This document shows, piece after piece, positions 55,101 through 63,000 of a stretch of DNA of 64,000 nucleotides (position 1 is its first letter; the number at the start of each line of letters is the position of its first letter). The stretch covers positions 62,001-126,000 of the forward strand of contig QKJQ01000004.1 in the NCBI GenBank assembly GCA_003249225.1, written 5' to 3'. Below the pieces are notes generated by a model. It saw only the letters and a program-made list of their open reading frames with translations, had not been told where the DNA came from and searched no databases. Origin of the DNA: Clostridia bacterium (GTDB taxonomy: Bacteria; Bacillota; Clostridia; Lachnospirales; Lachnospiraceae). A program made the position numbers and the translations under genes.

Positions 55101-55239
55101 ATAGGGATCCTTGCTTTTGTAGTTTTTCCACAGATTTAAAATACCTCTCCGGCAGAGGAAGCGGTGTTACTTCCTTATCCGAATTTGCGATCGGGTGCTT
55201 TGTCATGGCAATCTCGCGGAAAAAATCCTGATTTGACAT
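52165..55239 (-). CDS. GH2 family beta-galactosidase-type enzyme
   Basis: 1024 residues, ATG at 55239 after GGAGG. N-terminal jelly-roll (YKTIFPISEKADSRHQYILRF, then YINGNFIGEHEGFFAPFEFD), immunoglobulin-like domain, then a TIM barrel with the acid/base in VTFINEPMC (Glu at about 510) and the nucleophile in GCGEYGAEG (Glu at about 614). The C-terminal about 250 residues are beta-rich. GH2 covers beta-galactosidase, beta-glucuronidase, beta-mannosidase and arabinopyranosidase; the LacZ-like length favours galactosidase, but this is not certain. Probable first gene of the GH2-CE15-GH95 transcript after the 55291 terminator. Confidence 0.88.
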   Translation of the reverse strand: MSNQDFFREIAMTKHPIANSDKEVTPLPLPERYFKSVEKLQKQGSLFKGEQKFEEKTAEYYEELKRLRKQYKPFMENHLPKLEATVKEEEFTAFSFRYLKEGERFTERNQGNDWEEVTIPDYRGPADEQGKWRGYYKTIFPISEKADSRHQYILRFQCVDYRALIYINGNFIGEHEGFFAPFEFDVTDYLDLLENELIIECRNDYTILGTGPVLDGDKIYAATGPGWDDPDTGWHHCPAGAGVFGKVTLSYRPLLHVQDIFVRPDIDNHCVELRVGVMNYGKEVETDHTAEVRLYPKNISRDGIAFNESIGSLDAKVPFIGIGKNEYRYSVPVQNYLLWECDTPYLYGALFSLKKNENTISNLTGTFGIKKFIQDNSDEEILENQADVKAENDKKRKGRFYMNNRPICLRGANEMGHLQQCVMNGDFDLLIDDILIAKMCNLNYYRVTQRPVQEEIYDYFDMLGIMHQCDLPLFAFLRRNQFAEAIKQTVEMEHMIRSHVSTVMVTFINEPMCIRRTADPNDKFSKRYDAKGHRHLLRDELEAFFAAARKAVYVENPDRVIKNVEGDYDAPTAEGMPDFHTYTMWYTNHGEPIGRLMKGYMPPVKEGWMIGCGEYGAEGLDNADIMQKRYPKEWMTKDEKGCWYPDRIVRAQTHSVQGDWYDEQTSLEDWVRESQIHQANATRLMTDAFRRRGDVINQTAIHLLIDAWPSGWMKTLVCCDRAPKRAYFAYKESLEPLRVNLFTDRWYAYEEEKIAVETWLLNDTATKQELTILAELTNAETSELYASFEGTGTVGATTAVCSGLLPVTLPRVKETTIVRLTATIQDAYGTQINQESITLTCYPSAKKTKTKVHAIGDAAKEMLFALAVEEDDKAETVLCSDMSAAGISDFSSAVAKGKKGILLLPEEKTTVVVDGCTIETKPCQPVFFGGTKIKEFPLTMLYNKEKGYIDFTGQWIISSERENEVLAYTYDKKGFNGSYGAKHKLSFVATYQSDHAVFTAVSLSWKDKLTCNPNLDYFMRTVLS

Positions 55240-55290
55240 TGTAATCCTCCAAGTCTTGTATGTATCGCTTTACGACTTTCCATATGATTA

Positions 55291-55336
55291 AAAAAAGTGG
55301 GGTACGGAGGCATCCCCCCCGGTCCCCACTTTTTTG
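55291..55336. terminator. Strong bidirectional terminator between lipoprotein and GH2 genes
   Basis: AAAAAAGTGGGG (55291-55302) pairs with CCCCACTTTTTT (55324-55336) over about 20 bases with a C8 run. It lies within a minus-strand transcript, so it would lower expression of GH2, CE15 and GH95 relative to the transporter genes. Confidence 0.88.
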
Positions 55337-55384
55337 ATCAACCAGTCATACGATTTATTCTTGTCTAATTGACATTTTCATTGA

Positions 55385-57094
55385 TTATTTTGCTGCTGCA
55401 GCTGCTGCGAATTCAGTCTGAATTGCTTTGTAATCAGCTGAATTTACAATATCAGTTACAAAATCAGTCCAGTCAGCTTCTGTGATTTCACCCATTACAT
55501 ACATAGTACACATTGTGTTAACATCACTAGTAAGAACGCTCCACTGATTGTTGTAGGTCTCAGAAGTCAAACTTGTTGTTGCATAAGCAAGTCCGGATTC
55601 ATCAAGATAGGAAACGATTGCTGCTTTGATTTCTTCTGCACGTGCTACGTTTTCAGCAGATGCTGCTTTTGCTCCTGCTCTTCTGAATTTTGAAGTGATC
55701 TGATCAGCATCAACTTTTAAGAAGATCTGATTCCAAGCACCAACATAACCTTCGGTTCTCTTCTGTCCCATTACTTCATCGGATGTATCAACAGTTCCGT
55801 CATCCAGTAATTTGTAGTGAACGCCTTCGATACCATTTGCCATAAGCATATCATAGCCAGGATACTGCTCTTCTGTACCATTGAATACTTCAAGAATCTT
55901 CTGAATCTTTTCTTCGGAACAAGCGGAACTGATTGCGATACAGGAATCGATATCATATGAATTTGCTGATACTGTCATACCCTTTGGTCCTTCTACAGGA
56001 AGGAGGCACCAAGCTTTATAAGTATCCGGTGTTCCTGAATCGAAAATCTTGTTGCTTGTTAAGTCTGCAGACTGATTCCAGTTATACCAAGCTGTAAGAT
56101 AAGCTACAGAGTTACCAGCTTTCCATTTTGAAGTATCTGCATTGCCAAGAGAGAATTCAGGATCAATAACGCCTGCATCATAGAGATCTTTCATCCAGTT
56201 CAGGAAATCAAGATATCCATCTGCGAACTGCATATAGGTAAAATTGCCAGCGGCATCAATACCCCAGTCCATCTGTCCTGTAAAGGACACTGCAAATGCT
56301 TTTACACGGTCTGTCATAAAGTCTTCACCAAAAAAGTCAAGTGCATAGATCTTCTGACCTTCACCAGCAGTAGCAGCATCTGAAAGACCAATTAACCAAT
56401 CTTTTAAGTCAGCCATTGTAGTAGGTTCTTCTGTGTATCCGTATTTTTCCATAAGATCAAGACGTACATTGATACCAGACTGCTGTGCGATTTCTGCTTT
56501 ACTTCTTGGAAGAATGTAGATACCACCGTTGTAAGTAGCCTGTTCCCACATACTGTCATCCCAACCGGACATAACAGAGTTTGTTTCAGCAAGACCGCTG
56601 CCATTGTTGAAAAGATAAGGAGTTAAGTCTACAAATTCTCCTGCGTCAATCGCCTGTGTAAAGATTGGGTAGTAGAAGTTTGAATTTGTTTTGTAAACCT
56701 GAGTAACATCGTACTGATTACCTGTTGCAATCAATGTATTACATTTCTGTTGATAATCTTCATAGTTAACCCATTCAATATCAAGATTTACATCATACAT
56801 ATCTTCCCAATAAATTTCCATCTCACTGTTCGCAAGTGGTCCATAACCCCAGTCAACACCCATAACTGAAATTGTCTGACGTTCTGTGCTTGCTGTATCA
56901 GTTGTTGTATCTGTTGTTGTGTCGGCTGCTGCCTCAGTCGGTGTAGCTGCTGCATCTGTCGGTGCAGAAGTAGCTTCTGTTCCGGAATTTGAACTTGTGC
57001 TGTTGTTTGTTTTGTTTCCACAGCCTGAGAACATGGAAAGAACCAATACCATCATAAGTAACATTGCTGCGAACTTTTTAAAATTTCTGTTCAT
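55385..57094 (-). CDS. Solute-binding lipoprotein of the LplB/YtcP-type sugar ABC transporter
   Basis: 569 residues. ATG at 57094 follows AAGGAGG by six bases. Signal peptide with lipobox FSGC (mature Cys near residue 27), then a Ser/Thr/Ala-rich linker of about 45 residues with repeated TTDTT-like text. The binding domain is of the LplA type for oligosaccharides. The gene follows the two permease genes on the same strand (162-base gap). A terminator after it sets it apart from the enzymes. Confidence 0.92.
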   Translation of the reverse strand: MNRNFKKFAAMLLMMVLVLSMFSGCGNKTNNSTSSNSGTEATSAPTDAAATPTEAAADTTTDTTTDTASTERQTISVMGVDWGYGPLANSEMEIYWEDMYDVNLDIEWVNYEDYQQKCNTLIATGNQYDVTQVYKTNSNFYYPIFTQAIDAGEFVDLTPYLFNNGSGLAETNSVMSGWDDSMWEQATYNGGIYILPRSKAEIAQQSGINVRLDLMEKYGYTEEPTTMADLKDWLIGLSDAATAGEGQKIYALDFFGEDFMTDRVKAFAVSFTGQMDWGIDAAGNFTYMQFADGYLDFLNWMKDLYDAGVIDPEFSLGNADTSKWKAGNSVAYLTAWYNWNQSADLTSNKIFDSGTPDTYKAWCLLPVEGPKGMTVSANSYDIDSCIAISSACSEEKIQKILEVFNGTEEQYPGYDMLMANGIEGVHYKLLDDGTVDTSDEVMGQKRTEGYVGAWNQIFLKVDADQITSKFRRAGAKAASAENVARAEEIKAAIVSYLDESGLAYATTSLTSETYNNQWSVLTSDVNTMCTMYVMGEITEADWTDFVTDIVNSADYKAIQTEFAAAAAAK

Positions 57095-57256
57095 TATTCT
57101 CCTCCTTATAATAAAATACCTTGTGTCCCGCACTTTTTGTTGCTTAGCAGATTGACGTGCAGTCTCAATTCTGCTGCTGACCTTTTTGATCAGCTTTATA
57201 TCATCCGAATACTTCTCCTTCTATTTACAAGTAAAAACATCCGGATAATCTCATTA

Positions 57257-58171
57257 TTAGCCTTTGACCGCCCCGATCATAACACCTTTTGCAAAATACT
57301 TCTGCAGGAATGGATATATACATACGACCGGTAGAACAACTACAATAACAGCGGCCATTCTCATGATTTCCTGCGGAACAGTGTTGGCAAGTTCAAGCTG
57401 TATATCTACAACATCTGAAATGTTGGAAGTAAGGACGATCTTCTGCAGATACACCTGTAAAGGCATCTTGGTGCTTGATGTGATGTACATTACAGCACTG
57501 AAGTATGTGTTCCAGTAAGATACAAGCGCAAATAACGTAAAGGTTGCAATCACTGCTTTCGAAAGCGGAAGTACGATGATCGCGAATATACGAAGCGGAC
57601 CGCAGCCATCAATCTTTGCTGCTTCTTCCAGCTCGTCCGGAATACTCATAAAGAATGACTTCATGACCATAATAGTCCAGGCACCGCAGGCTGCTGGCAG
57701 AATACATGCGAACCAGCTGTTGATCAGTCCAAGATTACTGATATTGATATAGGCAGGAACCATTCCGGCACCAAATAACATGGTGAACATGACCGCTTTG
57801 TTTATAAAACTTTTACCCGGAACCGGTTTTGATAACATATAACCAAGTCCTGCATTTACAATTACATTCAGCGGTGTGCCAATACCGGTTATGAACAGCG
57901 TTGATTTTAATGCATTCAGGAATCCACTGCCGTTCAGGATCAGCTTGTAAGCATCAAAAGACCACTTTTTTGGCCATAGAATGAAATCACCGCTTACGTA
58001 AACACTGCCATCTGTAAAAGAAACCATCATTATGTATATGAATGGGAGTATCATTGTTGCTGCGAGTAAAAGCAATATAAAATCAAGTATTATCTGTCCA
58101 ATTAATGTCTTGGCTTTCATTCCAAGCTTTTTATTACTTTTCTCTGAGTTTTTTAATGCGACTGTTGACAT
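57257..58171 (-). CDS. Carbohydrate ABC permease, YtcP/LplC-like
   Basis: 304 residues, six membrane helices. The EAA loop, which contacts the ATPase, reads EEAAKIDGCGPLRIFAIIVLPLS. GAGG precedes the ATG by five bases. Together with the next gene it forms the membrane channel. No ATPase (MsmX/MsiK-like) is in the window, as usual for this group, whose ATPase is shared and encoded elsewhere. Confidence 0.93.
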   Translation of the reverse strand: MSTVALKNSEKSNKKLGMKAKTLIGQIILDFILLLLAATMILPFIYIMMVSFTDGSVYVSGDFILWPKKWSFDAYKLILNGSGFLNALKSTLFITGIGTPLNVIVNAGLGYMLSKPVPGKSFINKAVMFTMLFGAGMVPAYINISNLGLINSWFACILPAACGAWTIMVMKSFFMSIPDELEEAAKIDGCGPLRIFAIIVLPLSKAVIATFTLFALVSYWNTYFSAVMYITSSTKMPLQVYLQKIVLTSNISDVVDIQLELANTVPQEIMRMAAVIVVVLPVVCIYPFLQKYFAKGVMIGAVKG

Positions 58172-58196
58172 CTTTGCCTCATTCCTTTCGACTAAA

Positions 58197-59168
58197 TTAC
58201 ATTACTCCTTCAAATCCTTTTCTGGTCGTGATCCAATTGGTCAGTATAACAAGCGATGTGTTGACAAGTGATTTGAACATACCAATGGCCGTTGAGTAGG
58301 AATATTGTGTGCTGCCTGTTGCAATACTGTTATTGTAGATATAGATTTCGAATACTTCCAGTTTTGATTTTACTAAAGCGTTGTTCATCAGGAAAACCTG
58401 CTCAAAGTCAACGGAGATAATGGTTCCCATTTTTAAGATCAGCATAACGACTACCGTCGGCAGGATGCATGGAATTGTTATTCTTGTAATCTGCTGGAGT
58501 TTCGTCGCTCCATCAATTCGTGCAGCCTCGAACAAGCCCTGATCAATTCCTGCGATTGCCGCCAGATAAACGATGGAACCCCATCCGATTCCTTTCCAGA
58601 CGGACTGGATTACGATGATCGGGTAGATCCAGACTTTACTGAACAGGTAGGAGGTCGGTTCATTCCCAAGTTCGACAGCAATCTTGTTAACAAGACCCTG
58701 CTCGGAAGAAAGAAGAAAGAACGTTAAGCTGACAATGATTGTCCATGAAAGGAAATGTGGGAGATAAACTGCTGTCTGTACAAACTTCTTATAAGTCAGA
58801 CTCCTGACTTCATTCATAAGCAACGCCAGAATGATCGGCGCCGGAAAGGTCAGAAGTGACAGTCCGCTGATTACAAGCGTGTTGCGTAACATCAGGTAGA
58901 ACTTTGCGTCATGGAACAGAGTCTGAAAGTGTTTAAGACCTACCCATTCACTTCCCATGATTCCCAGATGCGGATTGTAATTCTCAAATGCCATTAACAA
59001 TCCTTTCATCGGTAAATAGTTAAAAAGAATTAAAATTACAATTCCAGGAATCCCAAGAAGATAAATATATCTATATTCATACATTCTTTTTCCTACGCTT
59101 TTATTCGTGCCGTTTTTGGGCATGCCGTTTTTCTGCATGGCATTGTTCTTTGGTACTCGTTTCGACAT
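58197..59168 (-). CDS. Carbohydrate ABC permease, LplB-like
   Basis: 323 residues. ATG at 59168 is chosen over the GTG at 59177, which lies too close to GAGGAG. About six helices, EAA loop in FEAARIDGATKLQQITRITIP. It is the first gene of the transporter transcript, 25 bases before the second permease. Confidence 0.92.
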   Translation of the reverse strand: MSKRVPKNNAMQKNGMPKNGTNKSVGKRMYEYRYIYLLGIPGIVILILFNYLPMKGLLMAFENYNPHLGIMGSEWVGLKHFQTLFHDAKFYLMLRNTLVISGLSLLTFPAPIILALLMNEVRSLTYKKFVQTAVYLPHFLSWTIIVSLTFFLLSSEQGLVNKIAVELGNEPTSYLFSKVWIYPIIVIQSVWKGIGWGSIVYLAAIAGIDQGLFEAARIDGATKLQQITRITIPCILPTVVVMLILKMGTIISVDFEQVFLMNNALVKSKLEVFEIYIYNNSIATGSTQYSYSTAIGMFKSLVNTSLVILTNWITTRKGFEGVM

Positions 59169-59262
59169 CGATTTCACTCCTCACGAATATTTACTAAATT
59201 ATTTAGTTTCAAAAAGCCATTTTCTTGTATGTTTTTAGTTCATTTGTGGCTTTGCATGTTTA

Positions 59263-59291
59263 ATATTAGCAACTGAATTGTTGAATGTCAA
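59263..59291 (-). promoter_or_regulatory. Promoter of the sugar ABC transporter operon
   Basis: On the minus strand TTGACA (59291-59286) and TAATAT (59268-59263), spacer 17. The rest of the gene-free spacer 59169-59491 is very AT-rich and contains the GH42 terminator; no clear cre site or regulator box was recognised. Confidence 0.75.
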
Positions 59292-59410
59292 CAAATCACG
59301 CCGTGTAGTTATAATAATTTTAACTATTTTCAATTAGTTCAAATTTTTTTGCAGTTCCATATTATTTACAAAAATTTTAATTTCTTTAATTTAATTTAAT
59401 TCAAAAATTT

Positions 59411-59454
59411 CAAAAGAAAATACAGGCCGTTAAATGCAAACAACAACCTGTATT
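59411..59454 (-). terminator. Terminator of the GH29-GH42 transcript
   Basis: On the minus strand AATACAGG (59454-59447) pairs with CCTGTATT (59426-59419), loop of 20, followed by TTCTTTTG. Confidence 0.6.
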
Positions 59455-59491
59455 ACAACTGCAAATCGGAAGAGATTTCAGAGAGCGGCAG

Positions 59492-61501
59492 CTATACTTC
59501 TTCCAAAAACAGAAATCCGTTCTGCTTAAGTATCGTTTCCGTCTCAATATCTTCACCGGTCAGAAGGTCCTTCATCGGACGTTCTGCGTAAATCTTTGTT
59601 TCTTTCTTTGTAAAGTTAAAAATACAGTAATATTCCTTTTCACCATCCGTACGGCGTACTGTCTCAACGCTGCTTTCTGTTCGGAATGGATTCCGCTTTA
59701 TGCCGGCATCAGCGCAGACCTGTAAAAGGAACTTTTGCAGCACGGGTGCTTCCAGGTCCGTTCCAAGATAGTAGGCATTACCTTTTCCATAATGGTTCCG
59801 GCTGATTACCATACTGCCTTTTTTATAATCTTCATTGTAGACAGCTTCTGCTTTTGCTTCCCCTGCCAAAAGCTCACTCCACATACCGTCAAGACTTTCC
59901 TCTCCGGCAGACAGCAGCTTCACTTTTAAATGACTGTTGTAAAAGACCGGTTCCACTTCTTCCACCACAACGCCAAAGACCTCGTTAAGTCCTGCCGGAA
60001 GTGGTGTTGTATAACCGACATTGTCTTCATTTTTCACAGAAGAAAGGAAGGTCGTCAGTAGTGTTCCGCCTTTTTCTACGTATTTCCTGCACTTTTCCTG
60101 CATTTCCCTGGTCAGGATAAATGCAGTTGGAAGAAGGACCAGGGAATAACGGTCCAGATCTGCCGAAAAGGGTACCACATCTGCATTGACCCCAATTGCG
60201 CCAAGACAATTATAAAGCTTTGCCATATAGCCATCATATGTGAGTTCCGGGTCATTGGCCGGTTTGATCTTCATTGCCCAGAAGGCATCATAATCAAACA
60301 GAAGTGCCACCTGATTATCAAATCCAGACGATTCCATCACTTCAAGTTTTTTAAAGATTTCTGCTGTTTCTTTCATTTCATAATATCTTCGTCTGGGCAC
60401 GCCATCCAGATCCACGATCGCATAATTCAATTGTTCCGCGCCAAAAGGATAGCTTCTGTACTGAAAATGCAATGACATGGATGCACCGTGGGCAAACTGC
60501 TGCAAGACCGCCTGCTGCAGCGCACCCGGATTTGGCTGCAGTCTTCCGCTGCCACTTAAGCGGTGACCGCCGCCGGACATGAACTCCAGTACCCAGAACG
60601 GCGCTCCTCCCTTGATTCCTCTTGCAAAGGCATAGGGGAAGGAATCGACAACCGAATCACGTAAGGAAGGGTACAGATCAAATCCATAGCAGTCCAGATT
60701 CTTTGTGGTCTCATAGTAGTTAATGCTGTTGGTCGCAAGACCGGTCCCATTCGTTGAAACCGGGGCCTTACTGTAAGCATGCAGGATCTCTGCCTGCAGA
60801 TCCTGGTATTCACCCTGGCTTTCACTGCAAAATCTCTCATAATCAAGGCGAAGGGTCGGGTTCTCATAGTAAGCGCGGATCGGCTCCTGTGCTCCGACTT
60901 CAATGGTGTTGACCGGCATTGGAATCTGCTCAAAACTGTCATACTCCTGTGACCAGAAAATGCTTCCGCTCCGCTTGTTGTATTCCTCGATCGTTCTGTA
61001 TTTCGCTTTTAACCAGCCGGTGAATTTACTCTTGCACACGGCACAGTGACAGCGGCCAGTTCCTTCCTGTGCCGGTTCGTTATCGATCTGGAAGCCTGCG
61101 GTATATGGTTTATCACCAAATTCTGCCGCAATGGCTTTTGTAATTCGTTTTGAGTGCTCACGATATGTCTCATTGTTATAACAATAAAGTCTTCTTCCAC
61201 CAAAAGGTCTGGTAATGCCGCGGTTATCCACATAAAGGATCTCCGGGTTCTTTTCAATGATCCAGGCAGGCGGGCAGGCCGTCGGCGTACAAAAGACGGT
61301 TTTGATCCCGGCTTCCCAAAGCTCTTCTGCCGCACTTTTTAACCAATCAAAATGAAATTCACCAAGACTTGGTTCCATCCGGCACCAGGCGAATTCACCC
61401 ATACGAACGGTATTTATTCCAGATTCTTTCAACAGCTGCATATCGTGTTTCAGATCTTCTGGTGTCTTATGCTCCGGATAATAGGACACTCCATACTGCA
61501 T
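59492..61501 (-). CDS. GH42 family beta-galactosidase
   Basis: Retaining enzyme cleaving terminal beta-galactose, often from short galacto-oligosaccharides or arabinogalactan. ATG at 61501 follows GGAGG by five bases (an ATG at 61513 is less likely); 669 residues. TIM-barrel motifs: GVSYYPEH, NTVRMGEFAWCRMEP, acid/base in FQIDNEPA (Glu at about 142), nucleophile in WVLEFMSGG (Glu at about 306). The GH42 zinc-site cysteines are visible in CHCAVC. Domain B (VALLFDYDAFWAM, then VLLPTAFILT) and a small C-terminal domain follow. A TGCGC-gaag-GCGCA hairpin precedes the ribosome site. No signal peptide. It lies 136 bases after GH29 on the same strand. Confidence 0.95.
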   Translation of the reverse strand: MQYGVSYYPEHKTPEDLKHDMQLLKESGINTVRMGEFAWCRMEPSLGEFHFDWLKSAAEELWEAGIKTVFCTPTACPPAWIIEKNPEILYVDNRGITRPFGGRRLYCYNNETYREHSKRITKAIAAEFGDKPYTAGFQIDNEPAQEGTGRCHCAVCKSKFTGWLKAKYRTIEEYNKRSGSIFWSQEYDSFEQIPMPVNTIEVGAQEPIRAYYENPTLRLDYERFCSESQGEYQDLQAEILHAYSKAPVSTNGTGLATNSINYYETTKNLDCYGFDLYPSLRDSVVDSFPYAFARGIKGGAPFWVLEFMSGGGHRLSGSGRLQPNPGALQQAVLQQFAHGASMSLHFQYRSYPFGAEQLNYAIVDLDGVPRRRYYEMKETAEIFKKLEVMESSGFDNQVALLFDYDAFWAMKIKPANDPELTYDGYMAKLYNCLGAIGVNADVVPFSADLDRYSLVLLPTAFILTREMQEKCRKYVEKGGTLLTTFLSSVKNEDNVGYTTPLPAGLNEVFGVVVEEVEPVFYNSHLKVKLLSAGEESLDGMWSELLAGEAKAEAVYNEDYKKGSMVISRNHYGKGNAYYLGTDLEAPVLQKFLLQVCADAGIKRNPFRTESSVETVRRTDGEKEYYCIFNFTKKETKIYAERPMKDLLTGEDIETETILKQNGFLFLEEV

Positions 61502-61637
61502 TGTTTCCTCCATTCTGCGCCTTCGCGCATTCAGAAATCGTATACCTTGTACATTTATTTTTGATAAACTCAAAGCTTATCCTTTTTTACAGCGTTTTGC
61601 ATAGGAAATGAATTGCCATGTGCTGCTTTTAACTTCC

Positions 61638-62984
61638 TTACTCACCCTTACCGGTAAAGTAGATCTCTTCACTCTGCTTTTTCTTCACAATACCGTCTAC
61701 CGTAAGCTTCAAAATCATATCCGGCTCTTCACATTCCTCCGGCAGGGTTATCATTATACCAGCTTTTGTCTGTGCAAATTTAACCGGTGTACCGTCAAAT
61801 GTTTCACATTTCGTAATCGTATACCCCTCTGATGGTACGATCATGCCCTGGAAAGCCTTTGTATCGATGATATGAAGGTAGATCGTACTGTCTTTTGACG
61901 TTGTACCATAGACACTGTCGACCGGTTCGATTGGGCCGCCTCTGGTACCGTAAACGCTTTCGCCGTATTTTTTAAGCCAGGCACCAATCTCACGCATACG
62001 GTCCGTAACTTCTTTTGAAAGTTTTCCGTTTTTATCCGGTCCTACATTCAGCAGGAAGTTGCCATCGCGGCAGATAACGTTCACAAGCATATGAATCAGC
62101 CATTCAAAGTCTGATACCGGATCTTCTTTCATCCAGCCCCAGGAAGCTCCGCTGCAGACACACATGTTCTTCTCCCACGGCACAGGGAGGATCTTTCCGG
62201 TGATCTCATGGGAACCTTCGTCACAGTAAAAGTCTCCTTCGTATCCGGAGCGGGGATTCAACAATGTCTTTTTATTATATTTTCGAACCACTTTATTGAG
62301 TTCGATCGGTTCCCAGAACCAGGAACTGGAAGTATCACTTCCTTTGTGTGCCAGCCAGCCGCCGTCATACCACATGATATCGATCTTGCCGTATTTGCTG
62401 CAAAGTTCCTCTACCTGATCGTAGCATTGTTTTTTCATAAGGGCTGCATTCTCCGGCAGGCCTTCCGGATCAAAGTAGCCCGGAAAACGCCAGTCCATCG
62501 GGGAATAGTATACCCCGACTGCCATTCCGTCTTTTTTGCAGGCTTCGACGTATTCTTTCACAAAGTCACGTTTTGCACCTGTCTTAAAGGTCGTAAAATC
62601 CTCATAACTTCCGGGACTGTCCCATAAAGCAAAGCCGTCATGATGTCTTGTGACCATGACCATGTATTTTGCACCAAAGTCTTTTGCAAGACCGGTCAGT
62701 TCTTCCATCTTAAAATCCTGTGGATTGAACTCCCAGGCAAGCTTTTCATATTCCTCTTTTGGAATCTGCTCGTTAAATCTCGCCCATTCACCGCGTCCAA
62801 GGATCGAATACAGTCCCCAGTGAAAGAACATGCCCACCTTGGCATCACGCCACCAGTCAAGATCTTCTGCCGGAAGCTTCAGCTCCTCGCATTTTAATCC
62901 GCCAAGGCTCTTTAAGTTAATGCTACTTTTCAGCATGGATCTAAGTTCTGCCCCGGTCATTTCCCTTGGTTTCTTTTTTTCCAT
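61638..62984 (-). CDS. GH29 family alpha-L-fucosidase
   Basis: Retaining enzyme that removes alpha-L-fucose. ATG at 62984 lies 16 bases after the preceding stop, with AGG eight bases upstream; 448 residues. Motifs: DAKVGMFFHWGLYSILGRGEW near the N-terminus, MVTRHHDGFALWDS (substrate histidines), and the nucleophile in IMWYDGGW (Asp at about 207). A short C-terminal beta domain follows. No signal peptide. Together with GH95 it gives two different fucosidase types in one locus, which indicates more than one fucose linkage in the substrate. Confidence 0.95.
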   Translation of the reverse strand: MEKKKPREMTGAELRSMLKSSINLKSLGGLKCEELKLPAEDLDWWRDAKVGMFFHWGLYSILGRGEWARFNEQIPKEEYEKLAWEFNPQDFKMEELTGLAKDFGAKYMVMVTRHHDGFALWDSPGSYEDFTTFKTGAKRDFVKEYVEACKKDGMAVGVYYSPMDWRFPGYFDPEGLPENAALMKKQCYDQVEELCSKYGKIDIMWYDGGWLAHKGSDTSSSWFWEPIELNKVVRKYNKKTLLNPRSGYEGDFYCDEGSHEITGKILPVPWEKNMCVCSGASWGWMKEDPVSDFEWLIHMLVNVICRDGNFLLNVGPDKNGKLSKEVTDRMREIGAWLKKYGESVYGTRGGPIEPVDSVYGTTSKDSTIYLHIIDTKAFQGMIVPSEGYTITKCETFDGTPVKFAQTKAGIMITLPEECEEPDMILKLTVDGIVKKKQSEEIYFTGKGE

Positions 62985-63000
62985 TCTTCGTACCTGCCTT

